A stretch of 64,000 nucleotides of DNA, from positions 1-64,000 of the forward strand of contig WGCY01000009.1 of assembly GCA_015493525.1 (NCBI GenBank). Direction: 5' to 3'. Shown here in pieces: positions 7,485 through 17,133 of this stretch. The notes below the pieces were generated by a model. That model was not told the origin of the DNA, ran no database searches, and saw nothing but the letters and a program-made list of their open reading frames with translations. A program made the position numbers and the translations under genes. Every line of letters starts with the position of its first letter. Position 1 is the stretch's first letter. The DNA is from Bacteroidales bacterium. GTDB taxonomy: Bacteria; Bacteroidota; Bacteroidia; Bacteroidales; F082.

Positions 7485-8714
7485 ATGGATAAAACAGGAA
7501 CAGCCGGCAACAAAGGGCCCGGCATTCGCTCTGATGTGTGGGTTGCAGTAACACCAGCCTCTGCAGGAGGGTTGCAAATAGATATCAGGAGCAAGGTTAA
7601 GACGTTGTTTGGTAGGCAGATAAAAGAATTGACCGAAAAAATCCTCCGCTTTTTTGAACTGGAGAATGTTCGGGTGGCCTTAGAAGATGCCGGTGCGGTG
7701 GATTTTGTGTTGGCAGCCCGTTTGGAGGCAGCCATAAAACAGGTGGTAAAAACGGACAAAGAATTTTTGCTGCCCATGTTGGAAGAAAACCAAACGGCAA
7801 CCGGAAAGGATGATTTTCGCTTTTCGCGGTTATACCTGCCGGGAAATTCTCCCAAACTCATGCTCAATGCGGGCGTGCACAAGCCCAATGGCTTAATCCT
7901 TGACCTGGAAGATGCTGTGGCACCGGCAAAGAAAACCGAAGCCCGGTATCTCGTGCGAAACGCTTTGCGTAACCTGCATTTTTATGGTGCCGAGCGTATG
8001 GTGCGCATCAACCAGGGCGAACGGGGGCTCGAAGACCTGGAATTTGTGGTTCCCCATTATGCCAATATGGTTTTGATTCCCAAATGCGAAGGGGCGGAAG
8101 ATGTGTTGCGCGTGGCCGAAAGGGTTCAGGAGTTGCTTTTGCAAAATAACATGACCCATTCGGTATGGCTTATGCCTATTGTTGAAAGTGCCCAAGGGGT
8201 CATCAATGCTTACCAGGTTGCTGCTGCTGATAAACAGGTGGCCGCAATGGCCATCGGGCTGGAAGATTATACCGCCGACCTCGGCACCCGCCGTACCAAT
8301 GAAGGGACAGAGTCGTTTTTTGCCCGTTCCATGGTGGTCAATGCTGCCCGTGCTGCCGGTATTCAACCCATCGACTCGGTCTTTTCCGATGTGTCGGACA
8401 TGGAGGCACTGGCCGAAAACGTAAAACGTTCAAAGGCCCTGGGTTTCGATGGCATGGGTTGTATCCATCCGCGGCAAGTCAGGGTGGTTCACGAAAATTT
8501 TGCCCCGGATGCCCCTGAAATTGAAAAAGCCAAAAAAATATACCTTGCTTTTAAGGAGGCGGAAGCCAAAGGCCTGGGCGTTGTTTCCCTCGGTACTAAA
8601 ATGATTGACCCGCCGGTGGTGAAAAGGGCTGTTACAACTATTGAACTGGCGATAAACACAGGAAAATTAAATATTCATTGGCTGGATAGAGAAAAGGTAA
8701 AAGTAAAAAGGTAA
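7485..8714 (+). CDS. Citrate lyase CitD-CitE fusion
   Basis: A 409-residue fusion of the citrate lyase acyl carrier (gamma, CitD; residues 1 to about 95) and the citryl-CoA lyase beta subunit (CitE; about 110-400). The CitD part shows TAG near the N-terminus, SDVWVAV, KTLFGRQI and ALEDAGAVDFVLAARLEAA. The carrier serine is not obvious: the family ESSD/ESGD is replaced by IRSD, leaving only Ser16. The CitE part has LYLPGN, DLEDAV, RINQ, PKCEGAEDV and MAIGLEDYTADLG of the HpcH/HpaI-CitE fold. With CitF downstream it would cleave citrate to acetate and oxaloacetate. No citC, citX or citG is seen nearby. It ends inside an A/G-rich repeat. Confidence 0.9.
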   Translation: MDKTGTAGNKGPGIRSDVWVAVTPASAGGLQIDIRSKVKTLFGRQIKELTEKILRFFELENVRVALEDAGAVDFVLAARLEAAIKQVVKTDKEFLLPMLEENQTATGKDDFRFSRLYLPGNSPKLMLNAGVHKPNGLILDLEDAVAPAKKTEARYLVRNALRNLHFYGAERMVRINQGERGLEDLEFVVPHYANMVLIPKCEGAEDVLRVAERVQELLLQNNMTHSVWLMPIVESAQGVINAYQVAAADKQVAAMAIGLEDYTADLGTRRTNEGTESFFARSMVVNAARAAGIQPIDSVFSDVSDMEALAENVKRSKALGFDGMGCIHPRQVRVVHENFAPDAPEIEKAKKIYLAFKEAEAKGLGVVSLGTKMIDPPVVKRAVTTIELAINTGKLNIHWLDREKVKVKR

Positions 8715-8920
8715 AAGTAAAAAGTAAAAAGTTAAAAAGTTAAAAAGTAGAAGGTAATAACAAATTGGTAAAGCAAGTGTCTGGCAACCGTTTGACTACT
8801 GTCTGACAACTGTTTGACCATTGTCTGACAATCTTAGTACGCTCCTCCGGATTTGCAATCCGGAGGTTATGGGGCAGGGGGATTTTAAATCCCCGGTCTT
8901 TCGGGTTTACAACCCGAAAG
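8700..8920. repeat. Low-complexity tract and REP-like triple hairpin
   Basis: About 8700-8760 is a tandem (G)GTAAAA(GT) tract overlapping the end of the CitDE gene; 8780-8832 repeats TGTCTGACAA-type words. Three strong hairpins follow: 8844-8866 (CCTCCGGATT/AATCCGGAGG), 8877-8894 (GGGGATT/AATCCCC) and 8898-8920 (CTTTCGGGTT/AACCCGAAAG). The same architecture recurs at 37.4-37.6 kb and 45.4 kb. Confidence 0.8.
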
Positions 8921-8967
8921 AGCCACAGGATACTTAAACAACGAAAAAAAATAAATAGTTATTGACT

Positions 8968-10530
8968 ATGAAAAAATACGATGAAGTTGTCAAAAATGCT
9001 GCCGGCAGACTGGTTCCCACTATCCTCAACGGTGAAGAACATATCCCGTTTAAAGGGGTGGGGAAATACAAACCTGCCGGACGGAAATTCGGGCCGCGTA
9101 TTGCCAGCTGTGCCGATTATCCCGAAGATGGCAACAAGGTGTTGGGCAGTTTAAAAGAGGCCCTTGTGAAAGCCGGTTTGCGCGATGGCATGACCATCTC
9201 CACCCATCACCATTTTCGCAACGGCGATTTGGTTGCCAACCAGATTTTTGACATTGCCCATGAAATGGGGATTAAAAACCTGCGTTGGTTTCCGTCGGCC
9301 AGCTTCCCGTGCCACGAACATTTGATCCCTTATCTCGAAGATGGGACCATTCAGCGTATTGAAGGCAGTATGAACGGTGCACTCGGGAGGTTTTGTTCCG
9401 AAGGTAAAATGGCGGGACTGGGCATTCTGCGCTCGCATGGTGGCCGTTATCAGGCTGTTCAGGATGGCGAAGTGAAAATTGATATTGCCGTAATTGCTGC
9501 GCCCACCGCTGATCCTTTCGGGAATGCCAATGGTGTAAATGGCACGGCAGCCTGTGGCTTGCTGGGCTTTGCCCTTGCCGATTCGCAATATGCCGACAAA
9601 GTGATTGTGGTTACGGATAACCTGGTTCCGTTTCCGGCTGTTCCGTGGCAGATACAGGGGAATTATGTGGATTATGTGGTGAAAGTGGACCAGGTGGGCA
9701 TTGCCGAGAAGATTATCTCAGGAACGACAAAAATTACCAAAAGCCCCGACCGGTTGCTGATTGCAGAAATGACCGCACAATTTTGTGAGGCAACGGGTTT
9801 AATTTACGATGGCTTTTCTTACCAGGCGGGGGCCGGCGGGACGGCATTGTCCATCGGGAATTATTTCGGTGATATCCTGCGAAAAAATAACTGGAAAGCA
9901 CGTTTTATCCGTGCCGGAAGCAACAAATATCCGGTGGAAATGCTGGAAGAAGGTCTGGTAGAATATATTTTGGATGGCCAGACTTTTGACCTCGATGGGG
10001 TACGTTCCATGCGCGAAAATCCCAACCACGTATGGACTTCTCCTTTCACATCCTACAACTATCACGGCAAAGGCAATTTCGCTTCCCTGGTGGATATTGT
10101 GGTGTTGGGCGCAACGGAGGTTGATGTTAATTTTAATGCCAACGTGGTAACGCATTCGGATGGTTACCTGCTGCATGGCATCGGTGGCTGGCAAAACACC
10201 CTTTTCGGGAAAACAACCATCCTGCCCATTCCGCTTTTCCGCGACCGTATTCCGGTTATCCGCGATGAGGTTACCACGCTTTGTGCACCCGGTGAAATGA
10301 TTGATGTAATCGTTTCTGAACGCGGCATTGCCATCAATCCGCTGCGGCAGGATTTGATAGAGAAAGCCAAAAACAGCGGGTTGCCCATCAAAACTATCCA
10401 TGAGCTGAAAGAAGAAGCCGAAGCCATCTGTGGCGTACCGGATAAGCCAAAGTTTGGCGATGAAATTGTGGCCGTGATTAAATGGGTGGATGGCACGGTG
10501 TTGGATTCGGTACATAAAGTACTGAAATAA
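8968..10530 (+). CDS. citF: Citrate lyase alpha subunit (citrate CoA-transferase)
   Basis: 520 residues from the ATG at 8968; an upstream TTG at 8962 adds two. This is the CitF family: it swaps acetyl for citryl on the carrier domain, making citryl-thioester for CitE. Visible family blocks include ISTHHHFRNGD near residue 80, GSMNGALG, ILRSHGGRYQA, AAPTADPFGNANG, the glutamate-bearing QAGAGGTALSIG region and GLVEYILDGQTFD. It is cytoplasmic. It lies downstream of citDE with a 250-base gap filled by hairpin repeats, so the pair may or may not share a transcript. The subunit set D, E and F is complete. Confidence 0.95.
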   Translation: MKKYDEVVKNAAGRLVPTILNGEEHIPFKGVGKYKPAGRKFGPRIASCADYPEDGNKVLGSLKEALVKAGLRDGMTISTHHHFRNGDLVANQIFDIAHEMGIKNLRWFPSASFPCHEHLIPYLEDGTIQRIEGSMNGALGRFCSEGKMAGLGILRSHGGRYQAVQDGEVKIDIAVIAAPTADPFGNANGVNGTAACGLLGFALADSQYADKVIVVTDNLVPFPAVPWQIQGNYVDYVVKVDQVGIAEKIISGTTKITKSPDRLLIAEMTAQFCEATGLIYDGFSYQAGAGGTALSIGNYFGDILRKNNWKARFIRAGSNKYPVEMLEEGLVEYILDGQTFDLDGVRSMRENPNHVWTSPFTSYNYHGKGNFASLVDIVVLGATEVDVNFNANVVTHSDGYLLHGIGGWQNTLFGKTTILPIPLFRDRIPVIRDEVTTLCAPGEMIDVIVSERGIAINPLRQDLIEKAKNSGLPIKTIHELKEEAEAICGVPDKPKFGDEIVAVIKWVDGTVLDSVHKVLK

Positions 10531-10625
10531 AGGTACTGGCGGACGCTTGCACAAGAAAGAAAAAATGAAGGTACAAGCGGACGTTTGCACCAGTAAGTAT
10601 ATGTTTGTACCGGAAAGTGATTTTT

Positions 10626-11525
10626 ATGTATCCCGGAGAACTGATAAAAACAGCATTGGAAAATTATGGCCTGGGCACACTTCAATCGTATGTCAGGCTG
10701 AAACATGGATTTGCCAATGAGAGTTACAGGATAGTAACGGGGAAAGGCGTTTATCTTTTTCGTGTTCACCTTCAGCAGTCTTTTGAAAGTGTTGAGAAAG
10801 AGCATAATATGCTTGCCATTTTAAAAAAGGAACATTTCCCGGCAGCTTTTCCTGTGGCCGATAGCAAAGGAAATACCGTGCAATTCATGAACAATCATCC
10901 TGTTTCTGTTTATGATTTTGTGGAGGGACAGATACCGGAACTGAACCCGAAAACTGTGGCTGAAATTGCCGGAGCTTTGGCCGTGCTTCATACCATGGAT
11001 TTTAGCGGGATTCCCGAAAAAGGCAACAGTATCCGACCGGAGAATGTGTCCGGCCTCGTTAGAAAATTTCCTGTGGCCACAAACCCAATACCGGATATTT
11101 TTCATCAGTTTACCCGCCTGTGGGAATGGATGGAACCCGCTCTCCATGAGGAACTTCCCACAGGTCTGGTTCACGGGGATGTTTTCCCTGACAATACGCT
11201 GTTTGAAGGCAATAAGTTGAAAGCCATCATCGATTTTGAACAATTTAGTATCGACCAGCTGCTTTTTGATGTGGCCATGTGCATAAATGGTTTTTGCTTT
11301 TTACACAACCGTCCGGATACTTCCCTGTTGGAGGTATTTCTGGATGCCTATAACCAAAAGAGGCCCATGGAAAACATTGAAAAAAAGTTGTTGCCCCTTT
11401 ACATTCAATGGACAGCGTTGGGTATGGCATCGTGGCATTTGAATTATCATTTGATGTTCAGGGCGGATGCCCGTCAGGAAAGCAGGGTGCGTGAATTGCT
11501 GGACAGGGTGGAATATTTGGTTTAG
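10626..11525 (+). CDS. APH/homoserine-kinase-type phosphotransferase
   Basis: 299 residues from the ATG at 10626; an in-frame TTG at 10605 lies in a repeat-like spacer. Protein-kinase-like fold of the choline kinase/aminoglycoside phosphotransferase superfamily, closest in look to the ThrB2-type homoserine kinase group: KHGFANESYRI as nucleotide loop, LVHGDVFPDNTLF as catalytic HGDxxxxN (about residues 181-193) and IIDFEQ as the metal-binding Asp. The true substrate cannot be told from sequence; homoserine, a sugar or an amino alcohol are all possible. The preceding spacer has two copies of an AAGCGGACG-type short repeat. Confidence 0.75.
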   Translation: MYPGELIKTALENYGLGTLQSYVRLKHGFANESYRIVTGKGVYLFRVHLQQSFESVEKEHNMLAILKKEHFPAAFPVADSKGNTVQFMNNHPVSVYDFVEGQIPELNPKTVAEIAGALAVLHTMDFSGIPEKGNSIRPENVSGLVRKFPVATNPIPDIFHQFTRLWEWMEPALHEELPTGLVHGDVFPDNTLFEGNKLKAIIDFEQFSIDQLLFDVAMCINGFCFLHNRPDTSLLEVFLDAYNQKRPMENIEKKLLPLYIQWTALGMASWHLNYHLMFRADARQESRVRELLDRVEYLV

Positions 11526-11558
11526 GTATTCTCAGGCACAAGTGGACGCTTACGCCAT

Positions 11559-12152
11559 TTAATGGGCCAGCTGTCCAAATTCAGGGTGGATGCTAAGGTA
11601 AACCGGTGATTTTTTGACCTTTGAAGCTATCCGGTACCATGGTTTTATTTTCAAGACTAATCCCAGCTTTTCGTATTCGGCTTTGCTGCCATTGCCGAGG
11701 ATGATATGAAGCATTTGGTCCAGCGATTTGCTTTTCAGCAATTTGGACAGGTTGAAGTTGGCTTTTACCGGAAAGCGTACCGTCTCCCCTGGTGGTATTG
11801 TTACCGGTCGGTTGAGGGTTCCTGTCGCCAACGTGTCTGTTTTGGCCTGAAGTATCCAGTCCATGCCCGAAATAGCGGCTTTTTCGTTTGTTGTGTTCTG
11901 CCCCTGAATTGTTAGCCGGACGACCGAAGGCAGGTCGCCTTTTACAAACCGCAGCCCAAGGGCAATCATCTGGCTGAAATCAAGGTCGGCGGCATTTCCC
12001 TTTTGCGAAACATCGATACCGGCTATGGACAGGACTTTCACATCCTGAACGGCAAACCTGCTGTGCACAAAGCGTTCGTATTCTTTGGCCTGCCTGAAAA
12101 GGCTGCATGAACTAAAAGAAAGTATCAGAAAAAACAATATCAGGCTGGACAT
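11559..12152 (-). CDS. Lipoprotein, LEA/WHy-like
   Basis: 197 residues starting at the ATG at 12152, which puts a lipoprotein signal (MSSLILFFLILSFSSC) at the extreme N-terminus; a longer frame reaches 12212 but would bury the signal. After Cys16 the protein reads as a beta-rich domain with FAVQDVKVLSIAGIDV, LRFVKGDLPSVVRLTIQGQ and a second strand set (TVRFPVKANFNLSKLL), resembling LEA-14/WHy-type lipoproteins. It is probably anchored in a membrane facing the periplasm. It lies 76 bases downstream of typA on the same strand and may be read with it. Function unknown. Confidence 0.7.
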   Translation of the reverse strand: MSSLILFFLILSFSSCSLFRQAKEYERFVHSRFAVQDVKVLSIAGIDVSQKGNAADLDFSQMIALGLRFVKGDLPSVVRLTIQGQNTTNEKAAISGMDWILQAKTDTLATGTLNRPVTIPPGETVRFPVKANFNLSKLLKSKSLDQMLHIILGNGSKAEYEKLGLVLKIKPWYRIASKVKKSPVYLSIHPEFGQLAH

Positions 12153-12228
12153 TGTGTTTCCGGATTTTTCCGGAAACAGCGCGCGGCTTTTATGGGAAGA
12201 AGGCATTGACATGATTCGTCTGTGCAGC

Positions 12229-14031
12229 TTAATTTTTGTTGGCCCGTTTCCGTTTGGTTTCGTCCAGGATGATTTTCCGCAGGCGCAAAGAGCGTGGGGT
12301 TACTTCGAGGTATTCATCTTTGCGGATAATCTCCATGTACTCTTCAAGGGAAAACTTAATGGCCGGGGGAATCAATACTTTGTTGTCCGAACCGGAGGCA
12401 CGCATGTTGGTCAGCTTTTTGCCTTTGTTGACATTGATTACGATGTCTTTGTCGCGGGTGCTCTCGCCAATAACCTGTCCGGCATATACCTGGTCGTTGG
12501 GAGAGATATAAAACCGGCCGCGGTCAATCAGTTTCCAAATGGCAAAAGCAACAGCCGTACCGGTCTCCATGGAGATTAAAGCAGCATTGTTACGGGTTTG
12601 AAATTCCCCTTTCCATGGCTCAAAAGCTTTGAAACGGTGGGCAATAATGGCTTCGCCTTCCGTTGCGGTGAGGATAGCGTTGCGCAAGCCAATGATACCG
12701 CGTGAGGGGATACTGAATTCCAGCAACATCCTGTCGTTTTTCGGTTCCATATTCTCAAATTCCCCCTTGCGTTGGGTAACCATATCGATAACCCGTCCCG
12801 AGAAATCTTCCGGTACTAACACGGTGAGGCTTTCCACCGGTTCGTGTTTTACGCCATCGATGGTTTTGATGATGACCTTGGGTTGTCCCAGTTGAAATTC
12901 ATAACCCTCGCGGCGCATGGTTTCGATAAGGATGGAAAGATGAAGGATTCCCCTTCCGAAGACGAGATAGGTATCTGCCGAATCGGTTTCTTCCACACGC
13001 AGTGCCAGATTTTTCTCTGTTTCGTGAAAAAGGCGGTCGCGCAAGTGGCGCGAAGTAACGTATTTTCCTTCTTTGCCAAAAAATGGTGAGTTGTTGATGG
13101 TAAACAACATACTCATGGTAGGCTCGTCGATTTTGATGGGAGGCAATCCTTCCGGATTTTCATAGTCGGCAACGGTGTCGCCAATTTCAAAATCTTCGAT
13201 GCCCATGAGGGCGATGATGTCGCCGGCATAGACTTCGCCTTTGTATTTTTCTTTTCCCAGTCCTTCAAAGCGGTAAAGTTCTTTGATTTTGGACTTTTTG
13301 ATGCTGCCATCCCGTTTTACGAGGGAGACGTTCATCTCGGCTTTCAGTTTGCCACGCAGTAGCCTGCCAACGGCAATACGTCCCACATAAGAGGAATAAT
13401 CCAGCGATGTAATTTGCATCTGTGGTGTACCTTCAATATATTTTGCAGAGGGAATATGTTCCAAAATCTGATCCAACAAATAAGAGACATCGGTGGTCGG
13501 GTTTTGCCAGTCGGGGCCCATCCAGCCCTGTTTTGAGGAGCCGTAAACCGTTGGAAAGTCCAACTGCTCTTCGTTGGCACCCAGGTTAAACATAAGGTCG
13601 AAAACGGCTTCCTGTACTTCTTCGGGACGGCAGTTGGGTTTGTCCACTTTGTTGATAACCACGATGGGAATCAGTTTCAGATCGATGGCTTTCTGCAGGA
13701 CAAAACGTGTCTGCGGCATGGGGCCTTCAAAGGCATCTACCACAAGCAAAACGCCGTCGGCCATATTCAAAACGCGTTCCACTTCGCCACCGAAGTCGGA
13801 GTGACCGGGGGTGTCGATGATGTTAATCTTGACCCCTTTGTAACGAACGGAGACATTTTTGGACAGAATGGTGATACCCCTTTCTCTTTCGAGGTCGTTG
13901 CTGTCGAGGATAAGGTCTCCCATGTTTTGGTTTTCGCGGAAGAGCTTTACCTGGTATAAAAGTCTGTCAACCAGTGTAGTCTTGCCGTGGTCAACGTGTG
14001 CGATAATGGCAATATTTTTAATTTCTTTCAT
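12229..14031 (-). CDS. typA: Translational GTPase TypA/BipA
   Basis: 600 residues, the usual length. An elongation-factor-type GTPase that binds ribosomes and helps assembly and growth under stress or cold. G1 is [10 protein letters not shown] (about 11-20), followed by the switch I region GITILSKN, G3 [12 protein letters not shown]4 NKVDKP and the EF-Tu domain 2 and EF-G-like domains; the C-terminal domain reads [17 protein letters not shown]. Strand and promoter (TATCTTTG on the minus strand at 14061-14068) indicate transcription towards the lipoprotein gene. Confidence 0.97.
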   Translation of the reverse strand: MKEIKNIAIIAHVDHGKTTLVDRLLYQVKLFRENQNMGDLILDSNDLERERGITILSKNVSVRYKGVKINIIDTPGHSDFGGEVERVLNMADGVLLVVDAFEGPMPQTRFVLQKAIDLKLIPIVVINKVDKPNCRPEEVQEAVFDLMFNLGANEEQLDFPTVYGSSKQGWMGPDWQNPTTDVSYLLDQILEHIPSAKYIEGTPQMQITSLDYSSYVGRIAVGRLLRGKLKAEMNVSLVKRDGSIKKSKIKELYRFEGLGKEKYKGEVYAGDIIALMGIEDFEIGDTVADYENPEGLPPIKIDEPTMSMLFTINNSPFFGKEGKYVTSRHLRDRLFHETEKNLALRVEETDSADTYLVFGRGILHLSILIETMRREGYEFQLGQPKVIIKTIDGVKHEPVESLTVLVPEDFSGRVIDMVTQRKGEFENMEPKNDRMLLEFSIPSRGIIGLRNAILTATEGEAIIAHRFKAFEPWKGEFQTRNNAALISMETGTAVAFAIWKLIDRGRFYISPNDQVYAGQVIGESTRDKDIVINVNKGKKLTNMRASGSDNKVLIPPAIKFSLEEYMEIIRKDEYLEVTPRSLRLRKIILDETKRKRANKN

Positions 14032-14060
14032 CTGTTTTACAGGGTGTTAAATTCGGGCTG

Positions 14061-14068
14061 CAAAGATA
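14061..14068 (-). promoter_or_regulatory. Bacteroidota -7 promoter element for typA
   Basis: On the minus strand this reads TATCTTTG, about 30 bases before the typA ATG (14031). Confidence 0.65.
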
Positions 14069-14579
14069 CATCTAATATTGAGACGGAATACGTGGGGGTG
14101 GAAAGGTGGGTGGGGGGGTAGTAGGGTTGAAAGGTTGAAAGGTGGGAGGGTGGTAGGGTTGAAGGGTTGAAGGGTTGAAGGGTGAAAAGGTGAAAGGGTG
14201 AGGGGGTGAAAAAGAGAAATTGCGAGGGGATGAAAGGGTGAGAGAGGGTTTGGATGGTTGTTTGGTTGTCAGGCGGTTGTAAGATAGTTGTCATACAATT
14301 GTCAAACGGTTGTCAGGCGGTGGCCAAAACTTTTGTTTTTTGTTTTTTTCTTTTTGTCTTGTATTCTGCGGCAGGGATGGAAACGGATAGCCCGGAGTGC
14401 CAAAGCGGATGAAGGCCGGCAGGGGCGGAGCGACGGCAGGAGCTACCGCAAATGCCCTGGCCGACACCGCTGTGGCGCGAGGACTATGAGTGGACAGCCC
14501 GTGATGGCCTTGCGGGACGGCCCGCCCAAAAAAAGATTCTCCCGAAACTTTTCTGCCGGGTGCTTTGCTGTCAGTTTTG
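14069..14579. other. Gene-free, G/A-rich repeat spacer
   Basis: The divergent gap between typA and prfA. About 14090-14240 is a purine-rich tract (GGTTGAAAGG, GGGTTGAAGGG, GGTGAAAGGG units), the reverse-complement flavour of the C/T tracts near 650 and 4290. About 14240-14320 repeats GGTTGTCAGGCGGTTGT-type words. The remainder to 14579 is GC-richer (CCGGCAGGGGCGGAGCG) without a gene I can support. Confidence 0.6.
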
Positions 14580-14587
14580 TATCTTTG
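14580..14587 (+). promoter_or_regulatory. Bacteroidota -7 promoter element for prfA
   Basis: TATCTTTG, 19 bases before the GTG at 14607. It lies inside the longest possible prfA frame, supporting the downstream start. Confidence 0.65.
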
Positions 14588-14606
14588 CCGGCAAAAGAAA
14601 AAAACT

Positions 14607-15680
14607 GTGGAAATTTTAGAGAAGCTGGAGGCCATCAAGAACCGCTGGGAGGAAATTGCCGAGCAAATGAGCGACCCTGCCGCTATGGCGGACATGAAGC
14701 ATTTTGTGAAGCTGAACAAGGATTACAAAGAGCTGGAACCGGTTGTAAATGCTTATAAAACCTATAAAAACCTGCTTGGAAATATTGAAAATGCCAAGGA
14801 AATACTGGCCAATGAGCAGGATGCGGAGTTTCGGGAAATGGCCAAAGATGAGCTGGAGGCGTTGCAGCCGAAACAAAAGGAGATGGAGGAGCAGATTCGG
14901 CTGTTGCTGATTCCGAAAGACCCGCAGGATGCCAAAAATGCCGTGATGGAAATCAGGGCGGGAACGGGCGGCGATGAGGCTTCTATCTTTGCCGGCGACC
15001 TGTTTCGCATGTACCAGAAATATTGTGAGGGCCGCGGATGGAAAGTGGATGTGGTAGAGCTGAATGAGGGGACTGCCGGCGGGTTTAAGGCCATTGTGTG
15101 CAATGTGATTGGCAATGGGGCTTATGGTACGTTGAAATTTGAATCGGGGGTACACCGGGTGCAGCGCGTGCCGAAAACGGAAACGCAGGGGCGCATTCAT
15201 ACTTCGGCGGCTTCGGTGGTGGTGCTTCCGGAAGCGGATGAGTTTGATGTGGAGTTGCACGACAAAGACATCCGCAAGGATACGTATTGCTCTTCCGGTC
15301 CGGGCGGCCAGTCGGTGAACACGACCTATTCGGCCATACGGCTGACGCACATTCCATCGGGTATTGTGGTTACCTGCCAGGATGAGAAATCGCAGATAAA
15401 AAATCTGGCCAAGGCTATGAAAGTCTTGCGTACGCGCCTTTATGAACAGGAATACAATAAATACCTCGATGAAATGTCTTCCAAACGGAAGACCATGGTT
15501 TCTACCGGCGACCGATCGGCAAAAATAAGAACCTACAACTGGCCCCAGGGACGGGTAACGGACCATCGCATCGGATTGACGCTCTATAATTTACAGCCGA
15601 TTATCGATGGTGATATTCAGGAGCTGATTGACAAGTTGCAAATGGCCGAAAATGCCGAGCGGCTGAAAGAGGAACTTTGA
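14607..15680 (+). CDS. prfA: Peptide chain release factor 1
   Basis: 357 residues from GTG 14607 (VEILEKLEAIKNRWEEIA...), the usual RF1 length. It ends translation at UAA and UAG. The N-terminal coiled region (about 1-100) is followed by domain 2 with GTGGDEASIFAGDLFRMY, the VHRVQRVPKTETQGRIHTS anticodon-recognition region, and the catalytic GPGGQSVNTT (GGQ) near residue 235, whose Gln is normally methylated. It is transcribed away from typA. No prmC methylase gene is adjacent. Confidence 0.96.
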   Translation: MEILEKLEAIKNRWEEIAEQMSDPAAMADMKHFVKLNKDYKELEPVVNAYKTYKNLLGNIENAKEILANEQDAEFREMAKDELEALQPKQKEMEEQIRLLLIPKDPQDAKNAVMEIRAGTGGDEASIFAGDLFRMYQKYCEGRGWKVDVVELNEGTAGGFKAIVCNVIGNGAYGTLKFESGVHRVQRVPKTETQGRIHTSAASVVVLPEADEFDVELHDKDIRKDTYCSSGPGGQSVNTTYSAIRLTHIPSGIVVTCQDEKSQIKNLAKAMKVLRTRLYEQEYNKYLDEMSSKRKTMVSTGDRSAKIRTYNWPQGRVTDHRIGLTLYNLQPIIDGDIQELIDKLQMAENAERLKEEL

Positions 15681-15850
15681 GGATGTGGGGATGTGGGGAT
15701 GTTTGGATGTTTGGATGTGGGGATGTGGGGATGTGAGATGTTTGGATGTGAGATGTTTGGATGTGAGATGTGGGAATGTGGGGATGTGAGATGTTTGGAT
15801 GTTTGGATGTGAGATGTTTGGATGTGGGGATGTTAGATGTTTGGAGGTGG
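15681..15850 (+). repeat. GGATGT tandem repeat tract
   Basis: About 165 bases of irregular tandem units GGATGTGGGGATGT, TTTGGATGT and GTGAGATG, containing almost no C. It separates prfA and pyrF and begins right after the prfA stop. No spacers or palindromic repeats are present, so it is not a CRISPR array. Confidence 0.9.
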
Positions 15851-15879
15851 AATTTTTGAAATGTATTTTTTTATAGGTG

Positions 15880-16722
15880 ATGACTTACGAGGAACTTTTT
15901 GGGCAGATACAGAAGAAGCGTTCGTTTTTGTGCGTGGGGCTGGATACGGATTTGGCCAAAATTCCTGCGCATTTGCTGCTTGAGGAAGACCCTGTTTTTG
16001 CTTTTAACCGTGCCATTGTGGATGCTACTCTGCCTTTTGCCGTAGCGTATAAGCCCAATCTGGCTTTTTATGAGGTGATGGGGGCAGCGGGCTGGGAGAG
16101 CCTGAAAAAAACGGTGGCTTATATTCGTTCGCAAAGTGCGGACATGTTTGTGATTGCCGATGCCAAAAGGGGCGATATCGGTAATACTTCCGAAATGTAT
16201 GCCCGCACTTTTTTTGAACAGCTTACGGTGGATGCCGTTACGTTGTCGCCATACATGGGAAAGGATACGGTAATGCCCTTTTTACAGTTTGAAGATAAAT
16301 GGGCGGTACTGCTGGCATTGACTTCTAATCCGTCGGCTACTGATTTTCAGTATTTTGAAGATAAAAACGGACAGTTGCTGTATGAAAAGGTACTGCAAGC
16401 TTCCCGTGAATGGGCCTCATCGCATCAGCTGATGTACGTGGTGGGGGCTACGCGGGCGCAGGAGTTGTCAAAAGTTCGTGAGATTGTTCCGGGGCATTTT
16501 TTGCTGGTTCCCGGTGTGGGCGCACAGGGTGGCAGCCTGGAAGCGGTGGCCCGTTACGGGATGAACAACCATTGCGGATTGCTTGTCAACTCTTCGCGGG
16601 GGATTTTGTATGCTTCTTCGGGAACGGATTTTGCACAAAAGGCAGCAGAAGCGGCTTCCGTGCTGCAGCAGGAGATGGCGCGGCTGTTGTCGGCCCGCGG
16701 CCTGATAACGCGTCCGCAATAA
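15880..16722 (+). CDS. pyrF: Orotidine 5'-phosphate decarboxylase
   Basis: 280 residues from the ATG at 15880; a GTG lies one codon earlier. Catalyses OMP to UMP, the last step of pyrimidine synthesis. It is of the longer type 2 form: [14 protein letters not shown] near the N-terminus, the catalytic [18 protein letters not shown] (Asp-Lys pair at about residues 90-95), [21 protein letters not shown] and [14 protein letters not shown] for phosphate binding. It is cytoplasmic and probably transcribed on its own after the repeat tract, with the tRNA-Arg promoter following. Confidence 0.95.
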   Translation: MTYEELFGQIQKKRSFLCVGLDTDLAKIPAHLLLEEDPVFAFNRAIVDATLPFAVAYKPNLAFYEVMGAAGWESLKKTVAYIRSQSADMFVIADAKRGDIGNTSEMYARTFFEQLTVDAVTLSPYMGKDTVMPFLQFEDKWAVLLALTSNPSATDFQYFEDKNGQLLYEKVLQASREWASSHQLMYVVGATRAQELSKVREIVPGHFLLVPGVGAQGGSLEAVARYGMNNHCGLLVNSSRGILYASSGTDFAQKAAEAASVLQQEMARLLSARGLITRPQ

Positions 16723-16782
16723 GTATTGTTTTTGGCTTCGAAAATCTTTTTTCTACGCGTTTTCCGGTTTGCTCATTTTTTT

Positions 16783-16790
16783 TACTTTTG
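16783..16790 (+). promoter_or_regulatory. Bacteroidota -7 promoter element for tRNA-Arg
   Basis: TACTTTTG, 47 bases upstream of the tRNA 5' end. Confidence 0.5.
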
Positions 16791-16837
16791 CAGCCTCTTT
16801 GAAAAAGAACAGTGCCCTGCTTTTCGGGTATTTTTTT

Positions 16838-16911
16838 GGTCCGGTAGCTCAGTTGGATAGAGCAGCAGCCTTCTAAGCTGCGGGCCGCGGGTTCGAGTCC
16901 CGCCCGGATCA
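16838..16911 (+). tRNA. tRNA-Arg (anticodon TCT)
   Basis: A 74-base cloverleaf: acceptor GGTCCGG/CCGGATC with one G.U pair, D arm AGCTC...GAGC, anticodon stem GCAGC/GCTGC with loop CTTCTAA (anticodon TCT, reads AGA), T arm GCGGG TTCGAGT CCCGC and discriminator A. CCA is not encoded. A terminator follows directly. Confidence 0.97.
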
Positions 16912-16925
16912 CAAGATCAGCGCAA

Positions 16926-16955
16926 AAGGCTTGCCCGAAAAGGCGGGCCTTTTTT
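16926..16955 (+). terminator. Rho-independent terminator after tRNA-Arg
   Basis: A 10-base-pair stem AAGGCTTGCC / GGCGGGCCTT (two G.U pairs) with loop CGAAAA, followed by a T run. Confidence 0.85.
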
Positions 16956-17060
16956 GTTCCGATGCCTGTTTTTTTTCTGTTGTGTGCTAAAATACATGGC
17001 CTTTTAAACTTTTTTAAGAAACAACCATTTGTATTTTGTGAAATATTAAACAAATTTTTG

Positions 17061-17068
17061 TATGTTTG
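17061..17068 (+). promoter_or_regulatory. Bacteroidota -7 promoter element
   Basis: TATGTTTG, 65 bases before the small gene at 17134. Confidence 0.5.
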
Positions 17069-17133
17069 TTGGCAATCAAAAAAGTGCTGCCGGCAAGGCA
17101 GCTATTCTGTAAACTTTAGAAAATTTAATATAC

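Noticed and set aside
12844-13089. Plus-strand frames inside typA
   Set aside because: Shadows of a well-supported minus-strand gene with family motifs throughout.
14340-14560. Possible structured RNA upstream of prfA
   Set aside because: GC-rich with some local stems, but I could not assemble a convincing conserved structure or known RNA family.
15681-15850. Possible CRISPR array because of many repeated units
   Set aside because: Units are short (6-14 bases), overlapping and without unique spacers; no cas genes anywhere in the window.
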